Below are positions 19,856 through 28,239 of a stretch of DNA of 28,239 bases, in pieces. Source of the stretch: Glutinoglossum americanum. Taxonomy: Eukaryota; Ascomycota; Geoglossomycetes; Geoglossales; Geoglossaceae. The position numbers and the translations under genes were made by a program. The notes under the pieces were generated by a model, which was given only the letters and a program-made list of their open reading frames with translations, was not told where the DNA came from and made no database searches. The stretch is taken from positions 1 to 28,239 of the forward strand of contig JAGHQL010000250.1 in assembly GCA_020080175.1 (NCBI GenBank), written 5' to 3'. Position 1 is the first letter of the stretch; every line of letters begins with the position of its first letter.

Positions 19856-22221
19856 ATGTCTGGTAGAGATATGCAGTCACGCTTAGATCCAATCGCAAGT
19901 CTAGCTAAAATCAACGATGTATACCGCCGCTCCCGCCAGGCTGCTCTACGACTCCGATATAATTTGGTAAGTCCGCTTACTTACTAGTTCCTTAAGACCG
20001 GCGAATGGTTTTGAAGGAATATTCTAACATTTTCTTCCAGGGTGAATCTCCTCATCCAGACTTGATTCTGTCGCCTTACGACAGACCCTTAGGGCAATCA
20101 TTATTCCTCGTCGATCTCCCACGAGAGATCCTCGAAGAAATTGCCTCTTATCTTCCAGTTTTTTGGTTACTCCAGTTTTCTACTTCCTGTCGAGCCTTGA
20201 GCGATCTATTCGGGTTTGAAAAGGGAAACGTGCACTGGTATAGGGCACTTCCTCCTGCTATTTGGCAAGAGATGGAACAATTCCAGGACGAAATGGAACT
20301 GAAGGTGCATATCTTCTCAAAGCATTTCCCAGCTGAGATGTTGTGTGTATGGTTTCCAGACCATTACCGCAGAAGGTGAGTTTATGAACTCGAGCTCATA
20401 CTAAACCGATTTTAACAGTTTTCCAGTATCCCTGCTCATCCCCAAGCACCGGCGGTAGCTACTCCCGAAACATCGGCTGTAGCTATTCCTCACCACTCTG
20501 GGCTCTTCCTATCTGCAGGATTTACCACTTCACCCCAGATACCCTACGTGGGTACCAAATGGGCGTTGTACTGCCCTCCCAGCGGGCCAATTCAGGCTCA
20601 TGGCTACGTTGGAACGATCACCAGCGGACCAACATTTGTTGCCTTCCGAGCCCATAAGAGCCTACTCGGAAGTGCATATGACCGTGATTTCAATTACCGG
20701 CGCGAGATCATCGGACATCTAAAAAAACCAAACACTTGCGTTATCTGTTTAAAGAGACGTAATCTAGATGGGTCGGTGGTAAGCACAAAGTTATTTAAGC
20801 TTAGCTTTTGTATCACGTGTTTGGGGCAGTACCAAGTTGGTAAGTAAGGATCCCAACCCAACAGGCATTCCCCTTAAGGAGGCACCGGCCAAAAGTCTTC
20901 GCACTTGCTAGGGGATGACCATCAGTTCGCATGAGCCAGCTCATGTCGGTGGCTCTTTTAAGACGGACATACCCCCCAAGTCGCTACAATGGCATCAAAC
21001 GGTGTAATCTCGGGAGGAATCCCCATAACCGCCAATTGAAGGGCGTACTCCAGTGTCGTCTCAGTATTAGAGTATTAGAGTAAATGCGAAGACTTTTGGC
21101 TGGTGCTTCTGTATACGTCACCAACTTCGTTCCTACATTACTAACCTACCTGAGTAGCGGAGCCCGAGGTGTTTCGATGTGCTTCTATACTGAGAGGCGA
21201 CTTACGGGCATTGAGAGTTCCTCATAGCCATATTAGGACGCGAAAACACTTTAGACCTCACATTAACCAGTTGGCTCTCCAAGCCACTGGTTATTCTTTT
21301 GATATGATTCACCACTTATGGGAATTGATGTGCCAGCAGAATAGGGACTTTAGGCTCCAGCGATCTTCTCTTGAAACCCGTCGCCGAGCTGTACGCCTCA
21401 GGATCATTGCCGCAGCCGAAGCGCTCTGGGATGGGCGTGACCCATTCCCAGTTGGGGCGGCTAATTATGACACAGGAGCTATGCAGCTGGTTCCCCACCC
21501 CGGAACACTGGATGCTAGAAAATATTCTGTCTTTCGAAATCGGTTTGCACCCACAGATAAGCTGAGAGACTTTCTCTTTCCCCCTTCCGCCTTATCGGTT
21601 GCACCGGCGCAATACCAGGAGGGAACCTTCTTAACTGACCCAACTAAAATCTTACGATCCAACCGACAATTCGCTGATATCGACGACGGCTGGGTCTCAG
21701 CTCAAGCATCATTAATGTTGAACAATCTTACGAACTGGCGACACCAACAGTACTCCCTTCAGGGTATGGGCGGTTGTGTTGATAGTTGGAAGAAAGCTGC
21801 GACGTCCTGGCATCTTGCTCGGCTCGAGAACGAGATAGAGAGCGGCGCAGTTTACAAAGGCACATTCGTCACAAGCGCTATGACGGCGGCAAATATGGGC
21901 CGGTGTGTTCACCGTCTGAGGACTCTGCTAGGCTACAGCGCGGATGAAGTCCGGGTTTTACCCCTCCTGCCGGATCGCGGCACCGCCATGGCGCCCGAAG
22001 AATATGAGAAATATCTTCGAAATATGGAGATCGTGCGGGACTGGGAGCAAGTTGAGCGCGAGCGACAGAGAATCTTCAACAAGATCGTAAGGGAAACTTG
22101 TCAGACATGTCCCCAAACCGGAATGTTATTCTACCCAATAGGCCTCGACGGGCTCATCAGACATTGTCACGACTGCCACCCCGAGCTTTTTTGGGTGCAA
22201 GACTTTCACTGCCTGGCCTAA
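19856..22221 (+). CDS. F-box protein with CxxC motif and C-terminal C2H2-like finger
   Basis: Likely substrate-recognition subunit of an SCF ubiquitin ligase; the target is unknown. Exons 19856-19966, 20041-20375, 20427-20839 and 21158-22221 give 640 aa. Introns are 74, 51 and 318 nt; the last is long because of a MITE. The F-box (LFLVDLPREILEEIASYLPV) is at about residues 58-98. A CVIC...CITC pair (C253, C256, C277, C280) could bind zinc. At the C-terminus C601-x2-C604 and H622-x4-H627 resemble a C2H2 finger (CQTCP...GLIRHCHDCH). A basic helical stretch at about 370-400 (RRRAVRLRIIAAAEALW) separates them. Such F-box proteins with an orphan Cys-rich middle are common and often expanded in Pezizomycotina. 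For intron 2 only the second of two close acceptors keeps the frame open. Confidence 0.85.
20877..21111. mobile_element. MITE, Tc1/mariner-like, in intron 3 of the F-box gene
   Basis: A 235-bp element flanked by a TA at 20875-20876 and at 21112-21113, the target duplication of Tc1/mariner-type transposons. The terminal inverted repeats are about 33 bp (20877-20909 and 21079-21111). They share the perfect core GCCAAAAGTCTTCGCA and differ at a handful of positions. There is no transposase frame, so it must have been moved by an enzyme encoded elsewhere. Inside are a small palindrome (CATGAGCCAGCTCATG, 20930-20945) and a doubled GTATTAGA word near 21064-21079. Subtracting the element and one TA leaves an 81-nt intron, the normal size here, while donor (20840) and branch site (21141-21145) stay intact. 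Confidence 0.82.
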
Positions 22222-23706
22222 GGGCTAGGCCCCTAGAGTCACTGGCTTCGTGGGCCCCCAACATAGCAGACAAATAGTATATCAACAAGTACTGATGCTC
22301 GTTCTACTCTCGGATCCTGGGAACTCATTATATATGGGCCACGGCTTCCGCGATCCAACAGCATGGACTCTACTATCGTGTTCCCTGGAATCTTTCCCGC
22401 ACCACCCCTTTTGGATCGCATTGCTTTCACAAGCCTCTTAAGATCCCCTCCCTCTTCTTAGATCGGCGCCTTGTTTCCACTGGAGACTTTTCTCGTCTAA
22501 TCTCCTTTGATCTTTATTGCTTACACAAGCCCAAAGGTCGTTTTTCTTCTATAACACCCTTACGTTAACCTATTCTATACTATTCCTGATTTCTTTTTGG
22601 GCGTGACTTTTCTTCCATTCAACGTTTACACAGAAAGCTATAAAAAACTTGGGGAGTGGCTCGTCTTTGTATATACGAAGCATAGCTTAGCTCAACACAA
22701 GGTGGACCACTTCTCCGACGCCGAGAATCTCAAGTAACCGCTTCGTAGTCGCCACGAAATAAATGGCAGCATAAAGGAAGTTCATGGAGAACAATATTAA
22801 GAGGTCAAACTCCGTCTACTCCTGAAATGGAAAGTAGAGTAAACCCACCAGTTGAGGCTTGTTGTATCACCTTTGTCCCTCATCGATCGGAACGCCCTTA
22901 GCCAATAGCAACTACAGAAGCTCGAGGTCAGACGGCACTTCATCATAACCGAAAGTTATTTTTCTTCCCCATTTCGCAGCCTTTTTGTTGTACATAACCG
23001 GCATCATCTCTTGAAGAGCGGGCATTTTGTTTTGTTTTTTTTCCCCGTGCATCCGTAACGTCCTGCTCGTGTTCCTTTGAGCTTGGACAAAAGTTGTTGC
23101 TTGTTTTTTTCCCTCGTCTGTGCCACTTCATTCGCTGGCTCGGGAGTGACATCCTCACTCCAAGTTTCCCTCCACAGAACATCCCGGTCGCCCTGCTGTT
23201 TTTTTGCCCTTGACCGCGCAATCCGTCTAGAGGGTGAGTGGAGACCAACGTTTTGATTATCCTCGGTGGGTCGAACTCTGGTTCTTGAGCCGAGCTGATA
23301 TATTTTGGAATTGGGTAGCAGGGGAACGCAGTTTTGGCTTGTGGATGCCTCTTCTCGCCCCGATTGGTTCGTACCTGAACTGAGGACCTTGACGGATAGC
23401 GTTCGGCCTTCAATGTCTTGCGTCGTAACTGGAGCAGCATAAGTCCCGCGAGTGAATTGAATGTGAAAAATTCAATAGGGTTCTTCGACGGTATCATCAA
23501 GACGCTTCGGAGTATTCCTCAAGGCACTCTGAACCGTTCGACGGGGTATTAAGAAGGCGATCTCTGCTCCCAGGGTACTTATCGCAAGTAACTCCGCTAC
23601 AACAAGAAACAGTTGGTTTTGAGAAACCACGGATTCGGCCCCGATTTCGACTATTAATCACCAAGTCACTCACGAAATCTGCCATTTCATTTGTCCTGTA
23701 TTCGAC
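22222..23706. other. F-box 3' flank and long HMG-CoA reductase upstream region
   Basis: 1.49 kb with no gene called. TATAAAAA at 22639-22646 is the best TATA-like box but is about 1.06 kb before the HMG-CoA reductase ATG, which would imply a very long leader or a leader intron. T-rich runs lie at about 22964-23046 and 23102-23110. The 185-codon minus-strand frame at 22943-23500 is Lys/Arg-rich, without a domain, and I read it as antisense noise over the leader. I see no convincing sterol-response-type element. Confidence 0.5.
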
Positions 23707-26700
23707 ATGCTTGCTGCCTCGCTCATGCCGGCTCGCTTTCGAGCTCGATCCTCAGAGGCTGCGAGCAATCCTATTTGGCTAAGCCGTCAGATCACGTCCT
23801 TTCTCCTATCGCTTTCTCGACGAGCATGCACCCATCCTATTCATACCGTTGTGTTTGTTGCGTTGTTGGCGAGCACAACATATATCGGGCTGCTGGAGGG
23901 TAGTCTTTTTGATCGGGCGGCAACAATCGATCATGCCTCGAGCAGGGCGGAGTGGAATAGCTTGGTCGAAGGGAGTAGGAAGCTTTGGGTGGGCCCAAAA
24001 ACCAATTGGAAGTGGCAATTGGAGGATGCCGAGAAGTCGTCAGAAACAATCAAGGTATGACATGAGAGGGGAGAGGAACCTCATGCTCCAATGTTAGCTG
24101 GTGTTTTATGATTTCTCACGCAAAAACTCTAGGATGCAAGGCATCTTGCCCTATTAACGTTCGTATTTCCCGACTCATCGCCCGCAAGTTCTCATAAAGC
24201 ACCGTCGGCGCGTTCTGTACTTCTGTCCCTGAACACTTCTGCACGACACTTGCCTTCGACTTCTGGCCCATTCTCATCGATGTCACAAGAATCTACATTG
24301 GCTTTTTCGGTACCCCTCGAAGAAGCCTCTGAGCTTCTATCTGTCGTACAAGAAATTCCAAACGAGCTAAAGACGCCCGAGACTTCAACACATGAGCCAG
24401 TTGAGGAGATCAGGCCTGAGGAGAAGAAATGGATAATGAAGGCGGCTAAGGGAGATATCAGTGGCTCTCGGGCCTCTTGGAGTAGGCGGGCACGGAATGC
24501 GTGGGCAGAGTTTGTAGACCTGCTCAAGGTGAGCCCCCCCTTTCTCACATCTAATTTGGGGCAATCTCCTTACGAAAGGAATTTCTCGTAGAACGCGGAA
24601 ACGCTTGACATTGTTATAATGGTCCTGGGGTATATTTCAATGCACCTGACATTTGTTTCGCTGTTCCTGTCCATGCGACGTATGGGCTCCAATTTCTGGC
24701 TCGCAACGACTGTCCTTTTCTCATCGGTATTCTCATTCCTTTTTGGCCTCATTGTTACGACGAAGCTCGGCGTCCCACTCAACATGGTGCTCTTGTCTGA
24801 GGGGCTTCCTTTCTTGGTCGTCACCATTGGATTCGAAAAGCCGATTGTGCTTACTAAAGCGGTCCTCTCGGCTTCACTGAGCTCAAGGCGGCAGACCGTG
24901 CAGTCTGGCTCCGATCCCAAGGGGGGTGATGGCACAGATTCGAGCGGTGAAGCTTCTCCAAGTACCATTCAGCATGCGGTTCAAGTCGCCGTGAAGGAGA
25001 AGGGCGCTGAAATCGTAAGAGATTATGTGATCGAAATAGTCATTCTCGTCGCTGGAGCTTCATCGGGTGTACAAGGAGGGTTGCGTCAATTTTGCTTCCT
25101 GGCAGCCTGGATCTTGGTTTTCGATTGCTTACTACTCTTCACATTTTACACAGCCATTCTAAGCATTAAACTTGAGATCAACCGGATCAAACGGCATGTC
25201 GCACTCCGCAAAGCCTTGGAAGAGGATGGCGTTAGTAGACGAGTGGCGGAAAATGTGGCTCGAAGTAACGCATGGCCAAGATTCAGCACCGAGGATAGCA
25301 ACAACGTCAATAACTCGAGCGCAGAAGAGACGCCAGTTTTTGGAAGAAAAGTCAAGGATAGCAGTGTACCCAAATTCAAGGTCCTCATGGTTTCAGGGTT
25401 CGTGCTTATCAACGTCCTAAACCTATGTACCCTACCTTTCAGAAGCGGGAACAGGAGCACAATGTCGCCCACCGTCTCTGGATTATCGAGCATGACCACA
25501 CCACCGCCAATGGACCCTTTCAAAGTTGCAGGCAGTGGGCTTGATGTGATATTCGCTTCGGCCAAGAAGGACAAGATGACCACGACTGTCACGATACTAC
25601 CTCCGATAAAGTACGAACTAGAATATCCTTCCGTTCACTACGCCTCTTCTAGAACCTCCTTGCGTGACTCCGCGACGGTGTTTGACTTGGACTACACGGA
25701 TCAATTTCTAGATTCAGTTGGCGGCAAGGTCGTTGAGGGCTTGCTGAAAAGCCTCAAGGACCCAGTTCTAAGCAAATGGATCATCGTTGCGCTGGCGATG
25801 AGTTTAGTCCTCAACGGGTACCTGTTCAATGCTGCGCGGTGGACCATTAAGGATCCGCAATCTCTCACAAAGCCGTACCCCGACGTGCCACAACTACAAG
25901 AAGAGAAAATAGCCCTAGTGAGGATGAACGGGGAAGAGAGTCAAGCCAAACACGTGGACCAAGAAATTAAGAGTGCCGTTCCCCCGAAACCAAGGGAAGA
26001 GCAAGATGAAGATGCCTTAGTGATGAAGACTAGACACACCGATCCCACGTCGCAAGTGCATCCTAGAACGCAGGCTGAGTGCGAACAAATGCTGAAAGAG
26101 AAAAGAGCCAGTGAATTAACTGACCGTGAACTCGTGGATCTATCGCTTCGTGGCAAGATTCCAGGTTATGCTCTAGAGAAAACCCTCAGCGACACCGCAA
26201 GAGCTGTCAGAATAAGACGATCAGTTGTTTCGAGGACTCCCTCTACATCATCTACTACGGGGTTGCTAGAACACTCTCTCTTGCCCCACGCCAACTACGA
26301 TTATGCTCAAGTTTTGGGGGCGTGCTGCGAGAACGTCATCGGATACATGCCTCTTCCTGTGGGCGTTGCTGGGCCCCTGGTCATAGATGGCCAGAGCTAC
26401 TTTCTTCCCATGGCCACGACTGAGGGGGTACTTGTTGCAAGCACGAGCCGGGGCTGCAAAGCAATAAATGCCGGTGGTGGCGCGGTTACCGTACTAACCG
26501 GAGACGGCATGACGCGTGGGCCCTGTATCAGCTTCGGTACACTTGCAAGAGCTGGAGCGGCGAAGTTGTGGCTAGATTCGGAAGTGGGACAAAAAGTCAT
26601 GAAAGACGCTTTCAACTCCACGAGCCGATTCGCCCGTCTACAAAGCATGAAGACCGCTCTTGCAGGAACTTACCTTTATATCAGGTTCAAGACAACGACC

Positions 26701-27585
26701 GGGGACGCTATGGGTATGAATATGATTTCAAAGGGCGTAGAACATGCATTGAGTGTGATGGCGACGGAGAGTGGCTTCCAAGACATGTCGATCGTCTCTG
26801 TATCCGGAAACTTTTGCACCGACAAGAAGCCTGCCGCTATCAACTGGATCGATGGGCGTGGAAAGAGCGTCGTAGCTGAAGCCATAATTCCCGGAGAGGT
26901 TGTGAGGAACGTGCTGAAGAGTGATGTGGATGCATTGGTTGAGCTGAACATTAGTAAAAATCTAATCGGCAGCGCAATGGCGGGTAGTGTTGGAGGTTTT
27001 AACGCACACGCGGCCAACATTGTCACAGCACTCTTCCTCGCCACCGGTCAAGACCCTGCTCAGAACGTGGAGAGCAGTAATTGCATTACCATTATGAAAA
27101 AGTGAGATAGAGACCCCTTATCAATTGCGAACCATGCAAGCTAACAAGGGCAAAGCTACAACGGCAATCTCCAGATCACCGTCTCAATGCCTTCTATCGA
27201 GGTGGGTACAGTGGGTGGCGGCACGATTCTTGAACCCCAAGGTGCTATGCTTGATTTTCTCGGTGTACGCGGTCCCCACCCAACATCTCCTGGGGACAAC
27301 GCGCGAAAGCTTGCTCGCATCGTTGCTGCGGCTGTGCTCGCTGGCGAATTGAGCCTATGCAGTGCGCTAGCGGCGGGGCACCTGGTGAAAAGCCACATGG
27401 CTCATAACAGGAGCGCACCAGCTACGCGATCTGGGACACCCGTCTCTGCCTTGCAATCTCCGTCGTCTGCGCTATCGATGACAGCAAGCGGAGCGGTGAC
27501 TCCCGTGAGCTTCGCCATGTCAAACATTAGAGAGAGGGCGACCCGAGAAGTAGCGGGGCGAAGAACACCACCACCACCAGGGTAA
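23707..27585 (+). CDS. hmg1: 3-hydroxy-3-methylglutaryl-CoA reductase
   Basis: ER membrane enzyme that reduces HMG-CoA with two NADPH to mevalonate, the committed step toward ergosterol and prenyl groups. Exons 23707-24054, 24133-24528, 24592-27101 and 27156-27585 give 1227 aa, typical of fungi. Introns are 78, 63 and 54 nt; phases 0, 0 and 2. TM1 is at about residues 45-63 and is followed by a luminal loop. The sterol-sensing region begins at about 251 ([20 protein letters not shown]) and runs to about 430. A last TM at about 648-664 and a variable linker lead to the catalytic domain from about 745. Catalytic residues are E859 (MATTEG), K993 ([10 protein letters not shown]), D1069 (GQDPAQN) and H1160 (AAGHLV); GDAMGMNM is the NADPH motif. 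The tail ends in TPPPPG, but a GTAAGC donor overlaps the stop (see findings). Confidence 0.97.
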
Positions 27586-28208
27586 GCTGCCAATTAAACG
27601 GTGGCTTCTAGCTTTCTCTTTGCTACTAGGGAATATTTGCTGCTTGCTATTTTATCCTTTGGTTACGCAGCGGTGGTGACTAGCGAATTGCTCTTTCTTG
27701 CACGCGTGGAGTAGAGGTGTCTTATCTCCCATCATCATCACCTCTCTTGTTTTCCCTAGAGTTAGAGTAAGCAAAAAACCCGTTTTTTTTAACCCTACAT
27801 TGTATATGCATTGCAGCCATAACCCTGGGTTTCTTCTGTAGCTCCCTAAAACAAACCTTTTTTTTTTTTTTAACTTCCTTTTTTTTTTTCTTGAAAAACA
27901 GGGATTCGATGTGATTATAGGTCTTTGAAAAAAAAAAAAAAGGCTCCTCCCGAAATGCGCGGTAGATATACAATGAGATCTTTTTTTTTTTTAAATCTAT
28001 CTCAGCTGGAGAATGAAAGACTTGTAGTTTTGTTTCTTTTCGGGCGAGAGAGCATCGCGAAGCCGAGACGACTCCGAGTGACGGGGGAGCGTAGACTTTA
28101 TCAACCCCTCTTTGCCGCGAAGGACATCACCTGCCTAGCCCGGCCATCTTCGCCATTGATTGAAATATATAGCCAAGATGCCTTTCCCCCCCCGCCCCCC
28201 CCCCCCCC

Positions 28209-28239
<31 letters not shown>
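27586..28239. other. HMG-CoA reductase 3' flank and contig edge
   Basis: No gene is seen. The first 400 bp are likely 3' UTR with long T and A runs (27784-27790, 27859-27871, 27880-27889, 27928-27940, 27981-27992). From 28186 to the end the sequence is C with only three G residues, which is not normal genomic sequence and probably marks a contig end or a sequencing artefact. Confidence 0.7.

Noticed and set aside
22943-23500. 185-codon minus-strand frame upstream of HMG-CoA reductase
   Set aside because: It has low-complexity Lys/Arg/Ser content, no domain and many T-run-derived Lys codons. It lies over the likely HMG-CoA reductase leader.
1-28239. CRISPR arrays, rRNA, LTR or virus-derived elements
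   Set aside because: I found no regular spaced repeats, rRNA-like blocks, reverse transcriptase, integrase or capsid frames, or paired long terminal repeats.

Overview
This window is nuclear DNA from a filamentous ascomycete (Pezizomycotina; class not determined). The evidence is short introns (43-98 nt) with GT[A/G]NGN donors and CTAAC/CTGAC branch sites, and a set of ordinary fungal genes: cohesin Scc3, UreD, an Aim6-like protein, cyanase, a Ybp1/2-glomulin family protein, a DHA2 MFS transporter, nicotinamidase, an F-box protein and HMG-CoA reductase. Exon structures below were assembled by eye from splice signals, reading-frame phase and family alignment known to me; each one sums to an open frame. 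Homopolymer runs are frequent, and the right edge dissolves into near-pure C, which looks like a contig end.

Layout. 367-4169 (-): cohesin SCC3/STAG, 3 exons. 4737-5705 (+): urease accessory UreD, one exon, divergent from SCC3. 5913-7427 (-): Aim6-like PLC-type phosphodiesterase, 2 exons. 7969-8594 (-): cyanase, 3 exons with a tiny last exon. About 2.2 kb without a recognisable gene follows, then at 10757-10915 (+) a two-exon gene for a 28-residue peptide ending in the CaaX box CVVM, read here as the lipopeptide (a-factor type) mating-pheromone precursor. 11677-13990 (-): Ybp1/2-glomulin family protein, 4 exons. 15854-17877 (+): 14-TM-type MFS transporter, 4 exons. 18152-18933 (+): nicotinamidase, 2 exons. 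19856-22221 (+): F-box protein with two Cys-rich motifs, 4 exons; its third intron carries a 235-bp MITE with a TA duplication. 23707-27585 (+): HMG-CoA reductase, 4 exons.

How the genes relate. Most are housekeeping neighbours and form no obvious cluster. Three enzymes or enzyme factors linked to ammonia release (UreD for urease, cyanase, nicotinamidase) lie within about 14 kb. HMG-CoA reductase makes the mevalonate from which the farnesyl group of the CaaX pheromone would be built. Both associations may be coincidence.

The most notable observations are the tiny spliced pheromone gene, which is invisible to ordinary ORF calling because its CaaX box lies on a 23-nt second exon; the three 12-bp AACAATACTAAG repeats about 0.55-0.6 kb upstream of it, which resemble HMG-box protein sites; and the MITE, whose removal restores an ordinary 81-nt intron.
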